Positions 1-8,139 of a stretch of DNA of 64,000 nt are shown piece by piece. A program made the translations under genes and the position numbers. Numbering within the stretch: the stretch's first letter is position 1; each line of letters starts with the position of its first letter. The notes beneath the pieces were generated by a model. It saw nothing but the letters and a program-made list of their open reading frames with translations, was not told the DNA's origin and searched no databases. The DNA is taken from assembly GCA_016842005.1 (NCBI GenBank), contig JAENYD010000005.1, positions 1 to 64,000 on the forward strand, written 5' to 3'. Origin of the DNA: Clostridium thermobutyricum. Lineage in GTDB: Bacteria; Bacillota; Clostridia; Ch29.

Positions 1-71
1 ACTGACATTTTATCAAGATAATTAACAAGGTGACATTATCACACGATAATCACATATACACAAATTCATGG

Positions 72-100
72 TTGACATCGGGATAAGTATGTTATAGAAT
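72..100 (+). promoter_or_regulatory. Sigma-A promoter for ylxM-ffh
   Basis: TTGACA (72-77), a 17-base spacer and TAGAAT (95-100) give a near-consensus housekeeping promoter. The start point would be expected about base 107, inside the first arm of the palindrome at 102-133. It is the only good promoter ahead of ylxM, so it probably drives ylxM, ffh and the genes behind them. Confidence 0.75.
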
Positions 101-101
101 T

Positions 102-133
102 ACGCCTGTAAAGTACTATGCCTTTACAGGCGT
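102..133 (+). promoter_or_regulatory. Perfect 12-bp inverted repeat at the ylxM start point
   Basis: ACGCCTGTAAAG (102-113) and CTTTACAGGCGT (122-133) are exact reverse complements around an 8-base loop and are followed by TTT. The repeat overlaps the predicted transcription start, which suits an operator. It could also form an RNA hairpin just before the ylxM ribosome binding site. Which of these it does cannot be told from sequence. Confidence 0.6.
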
Positions 134-146
134 TTTGGGTGATAAT

Positions 147-518
147 ATGTACGATGAGTTTGTGGAAATCGGCTTCCTGTTTGACTTTTACGGTAAAACC
201 CTTACCGAAAAGCAGAGGGAGATAATAGACCTTTACTATTTCAAAGACCTGTCCCTGGCTGAAATAGGAGAAAACCTCAATATCAGCAGGCAGGCTGTAT
301 ACGACAACCTGAAAAGAGGCGAGAGACAGCTCAGGCAGATGGAGGAACAACTTGGACTGGTGGAGAGGTTCCTCGCGGAGAAGAATAAGTGGGAGGAAAC
401 TGTGCATAAAATGGAACTGGTTATTGGAAAACTACGGGAAGAATGCAGTGTATCCCCTGGGATAATACAGGAGTTGGAAGAGCTGAGAGAAGCGTTTTGT
501 GATATATTGGGAGGTTGA
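147..518 (+). CDS. ylxM: YlxM, putative SRP-associated HTH protein
   Basis: Small cytoplasmic helix-turn-helix protein (123 aa) of the YlxM/p13 family, which is found next to ffh in Firmicutes and is linked to the signal recognition particle. Residues about 20-70 form a sigma-region-4-like HTH (KQREIIDLYYFKDLSLAEI, then NISRQAVYDNLKRGE), followed by a Glu/Lys-rich coiled coil. The ORF track starts at a TTG (135); the ATG at 147 is preferred because it gives the usual MYDEF-type N-terminus. The gene ends 5 bases before ffh, so the two are surely co-transcribed. Confidence 0.85.
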   Translation: MYDEFVEIGFLFDFYGKTLTEKQREIIDLYYFKDLSLAEIGENLNISRQAVYDNLKRGERQLRQMEEQLGLVERFLAEKNKWEETVHKMELVIGKLREECSVSPGIIQELEELREAFCDILGG

Positions 519-523
519 AACAG

Positions 524-1864
524 GTGGCATTTGAAGGTTTAACAGAAAAACTGCAGCAGACCTTTAAAAAACTTAAAGGGAAAGGGAAGCTGTCGGAAAG
601 AGATATAAAAGACGGAATGAGAGAAGTCAAGCTGGCACTGCTGGAGGCTGATGTGAATTTCCTGGTGGTCAAGGATTTTATCAGCCAGGTATCCAGGAGG
701 GCTGTCGGCAGTGAAGTGATGGAAAGCCTCACCCCTGCCCAGCAGGTGATAAAAATTGTCAACCAGGAACTGACGCGGCTAATGGGGGAAGTACCGAGCA
801 AAATCGTGTTTTCTCCCAGAGGGAGCACCAGAATAATGCTGGTAGGCCTTCAGGGGGCCGGCAAGACAACGGCGGCCGCCAAAATCGGACATTACCTCAG
901 GAAGCACAACGGCAAAAATCCTCTTCTGGTGGCATGTGACATATACAGACCCGCTGCCATCAAGCAGCTCCATGTCGCCGGTGAAAGGGCCGGCATTGCG
1001 GTCTTTTCCATGGGTGACAGGGTAAATCCCGTGGATATTGCAAAGGCGGGTATAAATGAGGCAAACAACAAAAATAATGACGTAATCATTTTCGATACGG
1101 CCGGAAGGCTTCATGTTGATGAAGAACTGATGGAGGAGATAGTCCGGATGAAGGAGAGCATAAATCCGGATGAAATACTCCTGGTGGTGGATGCCATGAC
1201 CGGGCAGGACGCTGTCAATGTTGCCGAAGCGTTCAATAAAAAAATAGGCATAGACGGTGTGGTGCTTACCAAACTGGATGGTGACACAAGGGGGGGAGCA
1301 GCCCTCTCGGTCAAGGCCGTTACCGGCAAGCCGGTAAAATTTGCCGGGACAGGGGAGAAAATCGAGGACCTGGAGCAGTTCTACCCCGACAGAATGGCTT
1401 CCCGCATCCTGGGTATGGGTGATATGTTAACTCTCATTGAAAAGGCACAGCAGAATTTTGATGAGAAAAAAGCCATGGAGCTGGAAAAGAAAATGCGGAG
1501 CCAGCAGTTTACCCTGGAAGACTTCCTGGAACAGCTCAAGCAGGTAAGAAATATGGGTCCGGTGGACCAGCTGATGGGCATGATACCGGGGTTCAGGCCC
1601 GCCGGGGCCGGACCTGTGTCCATAGATGAAAAGCAGCTGGTGAAACTGGAGGCCATCATCAATTCAATGACCCCCGGAGAGAGAAGGGACCCTTCAATAA
1701 TCAAGGCGGGCAGGAAGAAGCGTATAGCGGCAGGCAGCGGGACCGACATTCAGGATGTAAACAGATTATTGAAGCAGTTTGAGCAGACGAAGAAACTCAT
1801 GAAACAGATTGGAGAATTACAAAAAAAGCCGGGTAAGGGTAATTTGAAATTTCCCTTTATTTAA
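524..1864 (+). CDS. ffh: Signal recognition particle GTPase Ffh
   Basis: SRP54-type GTPase (446 aa) that binds 4.5S/scRNA and signal sequences of nascent membrane proteins and docks with FtsY. The order is an N-terminal helical N domain (1-90), the G domain with GLQGAGKTT (108-116), DTAGR and TKLDGD, then a methionine-rich M domain ending in a basic tail. The GTG at 524 is chosen over the ORF-track TTG (515), because GGGAGG at 509-514 lies 9 bases before it and the protein then starts MAFEGLTEKL, the family norm. It follows ylxM directly. Confidence 0.97.
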   Translation: MAFEGLTEKLQQTFKKLKGKGKLSERDIKDGMREVKLALLEADVNFLVVKDFISQVSRRAVGSEVMESLTPAQQVIKIVNQELTRLMGEVPSKIVFSPRGSTRIMLVGLQGAGKTTAAAKIGHYLRKHNGKNPLLVACDIYRPAAIKQLHVAGERAGIAVFSMGDRVNPVDIAKAGINEANNKNNDVIIFDTAGRLHVDEELMEEIVRMKESINPDEILLVVDAMTGQDAVNVAEAFNKKIGIDGVVLTKLDGDTRGGAALSVKAVTGKPVKFAGTGEKIEDLEQFYPDRMASRILGMGDMLTLIEKAQQNFDEKKAMELEKKMRSQQFTLEDFLEQLKQVRNMGPVDQLMGMIPGFRPAGAGPVSIDEKQLVKLEAIINSMTPGERRDPSIIKAGRKKRIAAGSGTDIQDVNRLLKQFEQTKKLMKQIGELQKKPGKGNLKFPFI

Positions 1865-1905
1865 TAAACAATGGCATGGACTTATTTTAGAAGGAGGTGA
1901 TTTTA

Positions 1906-2166
1906 TTGGCTGTAAGAATCAGACTTCGCAGGATGGGCGCAAAAAAAAGACCTTTTTACCGAATTGTAGTGGCTGATTCCAGGTCTCCCAGAGACGGAAG
2001 ATTCATTGAGGAAATAGGTTACTATAATCCCATATCCGAACCAAAAGAGATTAAGATTAACACAGAAAAAGCCCTAGAATGGATTGGCAAAGGTGCAAAG
2101 CCTTCGGATACCGTAAAGGCCCTTTTCCAGAAGAATGGAATATACGAGCAGCTTAAGGGAGAATAA
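1906..2166 (+). CDS. rpsP: 30S ribosomal protein S16
   Basis: Small-subunit protein bS16 (86 aa), needed for 30S assembly. The N-terminus [20 protein letters not shown] and the [17 protein letters not shown] stretch are diagnostic. The start is TTG at 1906, because a perfect ribosome binding site (AAGGAGGTGA, 1891-1900) lies 5 bases upstream; the ORF-track start at 1897 falls inside that site. It sits 41 bases after ffh and heads the rpsP-khpA-rimM-trmD group. Confidence 0.97.
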   Translation: MAVRIRLRRMGAKKRPFYRIVVADSRSPRDGRFIEEIGYYNPISEPKEIKINTEKALEWIGKGAKPSDTVKALFQKNGIYEQLKGE

Positions 2167-2192
2167 CATTAACAGTAACAGGAGGTGTGCTC

Positions 2193-2423
2193 ATGAGAGA
2201 CCTGGTCGAAATAATCGCCAAAGCCCTGGTAGATTATCCCGAGCAAGTGGAAGTGAACCAGATTGAAGGTGAACAGTCGATTATAATTGAGCTCAAGGTT
2301 GCACCGGAGGACATGGGAAAGGTAATAGGAAAACAGGGAAGGATAGCAAAATCCATCAGAACCATTGTAAAAGCGGCAGCAACAAGGGAGAGTAAAAGGG
2401 TCGTGGTGGAAATAATAGAATAG
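2193..2423 (+). CDS. khpA: KH-domain RNA-binding protein KhpA (YlqC)
   Basis: Single KH-domain protein of 76 aa. The conserved GKVIGKQGRIAKSIRTIVKA loop at residues about 38-57 is the nucleic-acid-binding GxxG motif. KhpA pairs with KhpB/Jag in Gram-positives and affects cell division and RNA regulation. The ATG at 2193 has GGAGGTG 6 bases upstream, so the earlier GTG at 2187 lies within the ribosome binding site. Its place between rpsP and rimM is conserved in Firmicutes. Confidence 0.93.
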   Translation: MRDLVEIIAKALVDYPEQVEVNQIEGEQSIIIELKVAPEDMGKVIGKQGRIAKSIRTIVKAAATRESKRVVVEIIE

Positions 2424-2455
2424 ATAGGTTTGGTGAACCTGACTATTTGTAAAGG

Positions 2456-2478
2456 CCCGGACATTGAGCCGGGTTTTT
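2456..2478 (+). terminator. Possible intrinsic terminator after khpA
   Basis: CCCGG (2456-2460) pairs with CCGGG (2469-2473) around an 8-base loop, followed by TTTTT. The stem is short, so it may only attenuate transcription into rimM, which is 101 bases further on. Confidence 0.5.
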
Positions 2479-2578
2479 GACAAGATATGGCTGGTAACCA
2501 GGCAGGTAGGCATCAGGACGGGTCAGAAGAATTCCCTCTTGAATCAGGGATTTGAAAAGGCTGGGTGGTGGCAGCAGG

Positions 2579-3085
2579 ATGGAGTATATTAAAATAGGTT
2601 ATATTACCAATACCCTGGGGATTAACGGTGAACTGAAGGTTGAACCCCTTACCAGCGATGTTGGCAGGTTTGGCGTGCTGGAATCCTGTTATATAAACAT
2701 GGGAAAACACAGGAAAAAAGTCCGGCTTGAAAGGTACAGGCGGTACAAGAAAAAACATGTTATCGTCAAGTTCGAAGGCCTTGATGATATAGCCTCGGTG
2801 GAGAGATTTAAAGGCAGGTATATGGAGATAGACATGGAGAATGCTGTCCGGCTGCCGGAAGGACACTATTTCATCTTTCAGCTGTTAGGGTGCAGGGTTT
2901 ATACATCCCAGGGGGATGACCTGGGACAGGTTGTGGAAGTCCTTCAGCCGGGAGGAAATGACGTATACGTTGTCAAAAGTCCGGCAGGAGAGGTGTTGAT
3001 ACCTGCCCTGAAAGACGTTGTCAGGGAAATCGATATAGAGAACAAAACTATTCGTGTAGACCTTCCGGAGGGGTTATTGGAATGA
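2579..3085 (+). CDS. rimM: 16S rRNA processing protein RimM
   Basis: Ribosome maturation factor of 168 aa that binds S19 and helps mature the 30S head. It has an N-terminal RimM barrel (YIKIGYITNTLGINGELKV) and a C-terminal PRC-barrel (YFIFQLLGCRVYTSQGDDLGQ, then NDVYVVKSPAGEVLIPALKD). The ATG at 2579 is preferred to the TTG at 2552 since it gives the usual compact N-terminus. Its stop overlaps the trmD start by 4 bases, so the two are translationally coupled. Confidence 0.95.
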   Translation: MEYIKIGYITNTLGINGELKVEPLTSDVGRFGVLESCYINMGKHRKKVRLERYRRYKKKHVIVKFEGLDDIASVERFKGRYMEIDMENAVRLPEGHYFIFQLLGCRVYTSQGDDLGQVVEVLQPGGNDVYVVKSPAGEVLIPALKDVVREIDIENKTIRVDLPEGLLE

Positions 3086-3810
3086 AAATCAATGTACTTA
3101 CCCTGTTTCCAGAAATGTTTTACGGGGTGCTGAGCAGCAGTATTCTCGGCAAAGCCATTGAAAAGGACATACTGCATATCCGCCTGATCAATATAAGAGA
3201 TTTTTCCACGGACAGGCACCGGCGGGTGGACGACTATCCGTACGGCGGAGGTGCAGGGATGGTAATGATGCCGCAACCCCTGTATGATGCTGTTGAAAAC
3301 TCCAGGAAACAGCTGCCTGATGCAAAAGTACTGCTTACAAGCCCGAAAGGCAAAATATTCGACCAGCAGACGGCACGCCGCTTGAGCAGGGAATCCCGGT
3401 TGATAATTGTGTGCGGACACTATGAAGGCATTGACCAGCGGGTTATTGACCGTTGTATAGATGAAGAAATATCCATAGGGGATTATATACTTACGGGAGG
3501 AGAGCTGCCGGCAATGATAATTGTTGATGCCCTGGCAAGGCTTCTCCCTGAAGTCCTGGGAAGTTCCGCATCCCTTCAGGAGGAGACCTTCGAAAGGGGA
3601 CTGCTGGAATATCCCCAGTATACAAGGCCCGCACGGTTTATGGATATGGAGGTCCCCGGAGTGCTGCTGTCCGGCAACCATAAGGAGATTGACCGGTGGA
3701 GGAGAATGAAGGCCCTGGAAATGACATATGCCAGAAGACCTGATCTGTTGAAAAATGCCAGACTAAGGGAAGACGAGCAAGAATGGCTAAGAAATAAAAA
3801 TCCATTGTAA
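3082..3810 (+). CDS. trmD: tRNA (guanine-37-N1)-methyltransferase TrmD
   Basis: SPOUT-class methyltransferase (242 aa) that uses S-adenosylmethionine to make m1G37 in tRNAs and prevents +1 frameshifting. The start MKINVLTLFPEMF and the knot region DYPYGGGAGMVM, CGHYEGIDQR and SIGDYILTGGELPA are hallmark motifs. The ATG overlaps the rimM stop. Its own stop codon overlaps the -35 box of the rplS promoter. Confidence 0.98.
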   Translation: MKINVLTLFPEMFYGVLSSSILGKAIEKDILHIRLINIRDFSTDRHRRVDDYPYGGGAGMVMMPQPLYDAVENSRKQLPDAKVLLTSPKGKIFDQQTARRLSRESRLIIVCGHYEGIDQRVIDRCIDEEISIGDYILTGGELPAMIIVDALARLLPEVLGSSASLQEETFERGLLEYPQYTRPARFMDMEVPGVLLSGNHKEIDRWRRMKALEMTYARRPDLLKNARLREDEQEWLRNKNPL

Positions 3811-3833
3811 ATACAGGTATATTGTGCTATAAT
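3805..3833 (+). promoter_or_regulatory. Sigma-A promoter for rplS
   Basis: TTGTAA (3805-3810), a 17-base spacer and TATAAT (3828-3833), preceded by TGC to make an extended -10. The start point would be near 3840, leaving a leader of about 67 bases to the rplS ATG. Confidence 0.7.
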
Positions 3834-3839
3834 AACTTT

Positions 3840-3906
3840 TGGCATTACGGGCGGTCCAATGTCGTACATTGCGGCAAGAACGTCCAGGAGGGAAGGAGGT
3901 ACGGCA
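3840..3906 (+). promoter_or_regulatory. rplS 5' leader with small hairpin
   Basis: The predicted leader contains CAATGT-CGT-ACATTG (3857-3871), a 6-bp stem, then a strong ribosome binding site (GGAAGGAGGT, 3891-3900). Firmicute L19 mRNAs often carry an autoregulatory leader; whether this one matches that family was not tested. Confidence 0.35.
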
Positions 3907-4251
3907 ATGGATATATTAAAGATGATAGAAAATCAACAGCAAAAAAAAGATGTTCCCCAATTTAACGTTGGTGATACGGTAAGGGTTCACGTGAAAGTTA
4001 AAGAAGGAAACAGGGAAAGGGTTCAGATATTTGAAGGCATTGTTATCAAAAGACAGCACGGCGGCATAAATGAATCGTTTACTGTAAGAAGAATCTCATA
4101 CGGTGTTGGTGTTGAGAGAACTTTTCTTTTACATTCACCAAAATTTGACAAGATCGAAGTTGTGCGAAAAGGAAAAGTCAGAAGGGCAAGACTTTATTAC
4201 CTGCGTGACAGAGTTGGTAAAGCTGCTAAAGTAAAAGAAAAACAGAGATAA
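3907..4251 (+). CDS. rplS: 50S ribosomal protein L19
   Basis: Large-subunit protein bL19 (114 aa) at the 30S-50S interface. The core [28 protein letters not shown] and the [15 protein letters not shown] and [11 protein letters not shown] stretches identify it. The ATG at 3907 is chosen, not the ORF-track 3859, since it follows GGAAGGAGGT by 6 bases and gives the typical MDILKMIE start. It has its own promoter despite lying close behind trmD. Confidence 0.97.
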   Translation: MDILKMIENQQQKKDVPQFNVGDTVRVHVKVKEGNRERVQIFEGIVIKRQHGGINESFTVRRISYGVGVERTFLLHSPKFDKIEVVRKGKVRRARLYYLRDRVGKAAKVKEKQR

Positions 4252-4254
4252 TTG

Positions 4255-4288
4255 TTATGGGGCTGGGGAGCAGTCCCATAATTTGTTT
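4255..4288 (+). terminator. Probable terminator after rplS
   Basis: TTATGGG (4255-4261) pairs with CCCATAA (4275-4281), with an inner GCT/AGC pairing, followed by TTTGTTT. It lies between the rplS stop and the lepB ribosome binding site, so lepB may get only part of the rplS transcript. Confidence 0.5.
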
Positions 4289-4304
4289 AAAGGAGAGAAA
4301 TGGA

Positions 4305-4826
4305 ATGACCGGAAATGCTAAAAGTCAGACCCGAGAGTGGATAGAGTCCATAATATTTGCAATTATTATTGCCATAGCCATAAAGGCATTTTTTGTTGAA
4401 ACAATACAGGTGGAAGGAAGTTCTATGGTTCCGACCCTGCATGACAGGGAAAGGCTGATGGTGAACAAGATAGGTTATATCATAGACCAGCCTGAGCACG
4501 GAGATATTGTGATCTTCAAATATCCGTCCGACACATCCCTTACCTTTATAAAAAGGGTTATTGCCCTGGAGGGGGATACCGTTGAGATAAAAGGACACGA
4601 GGTGTATGTAAACGGTCAAAAGCTTGATGAACCATATATTCTGGAAAAGACTATGGGTGAATTTCCGGCAGCCAAAGTGCCGGAGAATACGGTTTTTGTA
4701 TTGGGAGATAACAGGAACTACAGCAAGGACAGCAGGTACCCGGATGTGGGATTTGTACCTCTGAAATATGTCAAAGGGAAGGCTGTATTAAGACTGTGGC
4801 CTTTGCCAATGGAAAGAATTAAGTAA
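4305..4826 (+). CDS. lepB: Signal peptidase I
   Basis: Type I signal peptidase (173 aa) that cuts Sec signal peptides at the outer face of the membrane. One N-terminal membrane anchor (about residues 12-30) is followed by box B GSSMVPTL with the nucleophile Ser40, box D KRVIALEGD with the general base Lys83, and box E GDNRNYSKDSR. The ATG at 4305 lies 8 bases after AGGAGA; the ORF-track extension to 4257 lacks a site. The short, single-anchor form is typical of Gram-positives. Confidence 0.95.
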   Translation: MTGNAKSQTREWIESIIFAIIIAIAIKAFFVETIQVEGSSMVPTLHDRERLMVNKIGYIIDQPEHGDIVIFKYPSDTSLTFIKRVIALEGDTVEIKGHEVYVNGQKLDEPYILEKTMGEFPAAKVPENTVFVLGDNRNYSKDSRYPDVGFVPLKYVKGKAVLRLWPLPMERIK

Positions 4827-4842
4827 TAAGGGACTGGTTGTT

Positions 4843-5697
4843 ATGGAAATACAGTGGTTTCCCGGTCATATGGCCAAGACCAAAAGGCTCATCAAGGAAA
4901 ACATAAAACTGGTTGACCTGGTGATAGAACTTCTGGATGCGAGGATTCCTTACAGCAGCAGTAATCCCGATTTGAATGAAATAACGGGAGACAGGGAAAG
5001 GATTATTGTGCTGAACAAGTCGGACCTGGCAGACCCGGTCATTACTCAGATGTGGAAGAGATATTTCAGGGACAGGGGCATGACGGCTGTTGAAGTGAAT
5101 TCGATCAAAGGGGAAGGAATTGACATGCTTCTTAAGGAGGTCACCGGGGTGTCCCGCAACATCAGGGACAGGTGGCGTGAAAGGGGCAGACGGCTGAAAC
5201 CCATAAGGGCTATGATAGTGGGGATACCCAATGTGGGGAAATCTTCCCTTATTAACCGGCTGGCCGGCAGGAGCGCAGCAAGAACAGGGGAAAAACCGGG
5301 AATAACCAGGGGGAAACAGTGGATACGGGTGAGCAGAGAGATAATGCTGCTGGATACACCGGGAGTGTTGTGGCCTAAATTTGGAGATGAGAGGGTAGGA
5401 CTCAATCTCGCCTTTGCCGGCTCAATCAAAGAAGAAATCCTGGACAGGGAAGAGCTCGGGATAAGGCTTATTGAACGGCTGGCTGATATTGATGCAGAAC
5501 TGTTCAGCCGAGAATACGGTATTGAGGATAGGGAATTGGCGCCCCATGAGGTCCTGGAACAGATTGCATTTAAAAGGGGCTGCCTGATGGGAGGCAATAA
5601 AGTGGATATCCTCAGGGCGTCCGGGATCATCATGGAAGATTTCAGGTCGGGGAAACTGGGGAGAATTTCGCTGGAAGTACCGTGTGCGGCACCTTAG
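4843..5697 (+). CDS. rbgA: Ribosome biogenesis GTPase RbgA (YlqF)
   Basis: Circularly permuted GTPase (284 aa) that acts late in 50S subunit assembly. The motif order is permuted as expected: G4 NKSD (58-61) comes first, then G1 GIPNVGKSS (127-135), then G3 DTPG (171-174). The N-terminal IQWFPGHMAKT is the family signature. It starts 16 bases after lepB. A stem-loop, GGCACCTTA-GAA-TAAGGTGCC (5688-5708), covers its stop codon. Confidence 0.96.
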   Translation: MEIQWFPGHMAKTKRLIKENIKLVDLVIELLDARIPYSSSNPDLNEITGDRERIIVLNKSDLADPVITQMWKRYFRDRGMTAVEVNSIKGEGIDMLLKEVTGVSRNIRDRWRERGRRLKPIRAMIVGIPNVGKSSLINRLAGRSAARTGEKPGITRGKQWIRVSREIMLLDTPGVLWPKFGDERVGLNLAFAGSIKEEILDREELGIRLIERLADIDAELFSREYGIEDRELAPHEVLEQIAFKRGCLMGGNKVDILRASGIIMEDFRSGKLGRISLEVPCAAP

Positions 5698-5708
5698 AAT
5701 AAGGTGCC
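5688..5708 (+). other. Stem-loop over the rbgA stop codon
   Basis: GGCACCTTA and TAAGGTGCC form a perfect 9-bp stem with a GAA loop; the TAG stop of rbgA is inside it. What follows (TGTTCTATATT) is only weakly T-rich, so it is at best a leaky terminator. Confidence 0.45.
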
Positions 5709-5771
5709 TGTTCTATATTGGCATCACTATAATCCTGCCCGGTAATTCAGGGGATGGAAAGAGGAGAAATT

Positions 5772-6545
5772 ATGAAAACAAGGAGTGTCTCCCAAATACG
5801 GGAAATGATAAACGGGGCCTGCAGGGACGAACTGGATGATATAATAGACGAATTGCTGCAAGATGAGAGAATATCGGTACGCCGGATGGGTGAAAGATTA
5901 ATGAAAAAATTAAAGCAGGAAGACAAAGAACTCGAAAGAATAAATAAGATGAAAGAGATGGAAAACAGATTAAAGGCAAAAGGGTACAGCCTGATAGCCG
6001 GAATTGATGAAGCGGGGAGGGGACCGCTGGCAGGGCCGGTGGCAGCGGCGGCTGTGATTCTCCCCCTTGATTTTGCGGTTCCCGGGATAAAGGATTCAAA
6101 AAAACTTACGGCGGGCAAAAGGGAAACCTTATATGATGCCATCATCCAGAAGGCTGTCAGCTACGGTGTGGGTATGGTGGATAATCATGAAATTGACCGT
6201 ATAAATATTTTGCAGGCTACGTACAAAGCAGTGCTTATTGCTGTTGACAGGATGGGCGTTGTACCCGACTGCCTTTTAATCGACGCAATTACTGTTCCGC
6301 AGTGTTCCATTCATCAGGAAAGCATAATAAAGGGAGACCAGAAATGCCTGTCCATAGCCGCTGCCAGTATCATTGCGAAAGTGGAAAGGGACAGGTATAT
6401 GGACAGGATGCATGAAATATATCCCTGTTATAATTTTATCAGCAACAAAGGCTATGGAACCATGGAACACATGGAAGCCTTAAGGAAAAACGGGCCGTCA
6501 CCAATCCACAGGAAAACATTTATTCGGCAGGTGAACAGGAGATGA
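5772..6545 (+). CDS. rnhB: Ribonuclease HII
   Basis: RNase HII (257 aa), which removes ribonucleotides and RNA from RNA:DNA hybrids. The catalytic core starts near residue 75: GIDEAGRGPLAGPV holds Asp79-Glu80, DSKKL follows, and LLIDAI holds a further acidic metal ligand. A roughly 70-residue helical N-terminal extension precedes it, as in Bacillus RnhB. The ATG at 5772 follows AGAGGAG and is preferred over the in-frame ATG at 5754. Its last 4 bases overlap the next gene. Confidence 0.96.
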   Translation: MKTRSVSQIREMINGACRDELDDIIDELLQDERISVRRMGERLMKKLKQEDKELERINKMKEMENRLKAKGYSLIAGIDEAGRGPLAGPVAAAAVILPLDFAVPGIKDSKKLTAGKRETLYDAIIQKAVSYGVGMVDNHEIDRINILQATYKAVLIAVDRMGVVPDCLLIDAITVPQCSIHQESIIKGDQKCLSIAAASIIAKVERDRYMDRMHEIYPCYNFISNKGYGTMEHMEALRKNGPSPIHRKTFIRQVNRR

Positions 6546-7825
6546 ATATCAATCAGGTAATTATGGGTATGTCCAATCTGGTTATGGAGAAGCCGGCACC
6601 TTTGAACCTGCAGGTAGGAGATGTGCTGGCGGCGAAGGTGGCCGTTGTAAAGGGGGAGATGGTACTCCTGCTTCTTAACAATAAGGTTCCCCTGCAGTCC
6701 CGTACCGACGGGCAGTTAGAGCTGAAAGAAGGCCAGCAGGTGGATTTTGTTGTCAAGAGCATGGAAGGCAACAAAGTGGTCCTCCAAATTGCAGAAGGGG
6801 CCAGGCCGGCAGGGCAGTCAGCAGATCATCAGATCCGGGCACTGCTGGGACAAATGGGTATGGATACAACCGAGGATGGAATCGAGACAGTCCGTCTGCT
6901 GATGAATAACGGGGTACCTGTCACAAAGGAAAACATTGAATCTGCTGCGGCCAGTCTGAAAAGTCTGCAGTACATACTGCAAAATATTGATAAAATGGAA
7001 GAGGTTGATTTTCCGGCTGAATTGAAATTACTAAAAATGCCGGTGGAAAAGATTGCAAGATGGCTGGTGCACAAAGAGGAAGGAGGGACTGCTGGCCATG
7101 TCCCGGAAAAGGGAGGGCAGATACTCAAAGAAGTACTGCAGCGGATTTCCGCCAGGGATGTGGTCAGGGTATTGAAGACCGGGACAAAATCCACCCCTGA
7201 AACTCTGGATATTGTAAAAAATATAAGGGAATATGAAGGCTTCTTCAAGACACTGGTGAAGGGGTTGCAGGGATATCTGGAGCGGGAGGAAGATATGCAG
7301 GCCCTGCGGCATGTCTTCAGTGAAGAAATTTTGAAACACAATGGAATTACCCGCCTGTCAAAATTACTGGACCTGCTCAATGACGGGGAAATTGACGGTG
7401 AAACAGTGAATACATTGGTCGGCATGATATTTGAGAGGGCGAACATCTTCCACCAGATTTTCAAGGGGTTGAACCTTTTCATAATACCCTTTGTATTTGA
7501 CAGAAAAATACAGGAAGCTATAATATTAGTTGATGAGGAAAATAAGAGCGACAAGGAAGACAGCAGGGACAGCGTACAGCTGAATATACTGACAAACACC
7601 GATTTTCTGGGAAGGATGGAAGTGGCGGTAAGGAAACAGAATAAAACCCTCACATGTTGTTTCTATACACAATCGGAAGAGGTATCAACAGTTATAGTCC
7701 GGGAGAAGGATTTCATCGAGGACAGGCTGAATACCCTGGGTTACCGTCTTGCAAAGCTGGAATGCATTACACTGGAAAAACAGCCGATGCTGCCCAGAGA
7801 AAAATTTTTTGATATGCGGGTGTGA
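6542..7825 (+). CDS. FliK-like protein (YlqG type)
   Basis: A 427-aa protein in the rnhB-yraN slot where B. subtilis has ylqG. The N-terminal 80 residues (LQVGDVLAAKVAVVKGEMVLLLLN) look like a beta-barrel, the middle is helical, and the end (VQLNILTNTDFLGRMEVAVR, then REKDFIEDRLNTLGYRL) resembles the C-terminal domain of flagellar hook-length control proteins. It overlaps rnhB and the FlhB-like gene by 4 bases each. A role as a partner of that FlhB-like protein is inferred from pairing; its true function is unknown. Confidence 0.7.
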   Translation: MNINQVIMGMSNLVMEKPAPLNLQVGDVLAAKVAVVKGEMVLLLLNNKVPLQSRTDGQLELKEGQQVDFVVKSMEGNKVVLQIAEGARPAGQSADHQIRALLGQMGMDTTEDGIETVRLLMNNGVPVTKENIESAAASLKSLQYILQNIDKMEEVDFPAELKLLKMPVEKIARWLVHKEEGGTAGHVPEKGGQILKEVLQRISARDVVRVLKTGTKSTPETLDIVKNIREYEGFFKTLVKGLQGYLEREEDMQALRHVFSEEILKHNGITRLSKLLDLLNDGEIDGETVNTLVGMIFERANIFHQIFKGLNLFIIPFVFDRKIQEAIILVDEENKSDKEDSRDSVQLNILTNTDFLGRMEVAVRKQNKTLTCCFYTQSEEVSTVIVREKDFIEDRLNTLGYRLAKLECITLEKQPMLPREKFFDMRV

Positions 7826-8139
7826 ATGAAATGACCGTAAAAAAAAGGAGAATGGCAGCAACTCTGAAATATGATGAAGGAGATATTGCGCCAAAATTGA
7901 CTGCTTTCGGAGAAGGAGAGGCTGCCGAAAAGATTATTGAGCTGGCGTTGAAAGAGGGTGTTCCCGTTTACCGGGAAGACAACCTGATAAAGGATTTGAA
8001 AAAACTGGAGATTGGCAGGGAAATACCCCCTGAATTATACGAAATAGTAGCCGAAATACTCGCTTTTATTTACTACCTGGATGAAAAAGAAGGGAAGAAA
8101 GAATATGATGGAAAAGAAGGAAATAGGGGAAGCAGGTGA
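7822..8139 (+). CDS. ylqH: YlqH, stand-alone FlhB C-terminal-like protein
   Basis: A 105-aa soluble protein resembling the cytosolic tail of FlhB/YscU export-switch proteins (AATLKYDEGDIAPKLTAFGEG, then PPELYEIVAEILAFIYYLD, which closely matches the end of FlhB in this same window). It lacks the membrane part and the NPTH self-cleavage motif seen in FlhB here. The GTG at 7822 overlaps the previous stop; the ATG at 7831 is an alternative. It probably works with the FliK-like product upstream. Confidence 0.8.
   Translation: MNEMTVKKRRMAATLKYDEGDIAPKLTAFGEGEAAEKIIELALKEGVPVYREDNLIKDLKKLEIGREIPPELYEIVAEILAFIYYLDEKEGKKEYDGKEGNRGSR

Larger units (their letters stand above)
1..146. other. Intergenic leader before ylxM
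   Basis: No gene is seen in this left-edge stretch. It contains an imperfect inverted repeat, ATTATC-ACAC-GATAAT (about 35-50), then the sigma-A type promoter and the 12-bp palindrome listed separately. The gene upstream of the window is not visible. Confidence 0.6.

Noticed and set aside
2944-3681. 245-aa minus-strand ORF opposite trmD
   Set aside because: Shadow of rimM/trmD; no ribosome binding site or recognisable domain. All long minus-strand ORFs in the track are of this kind.
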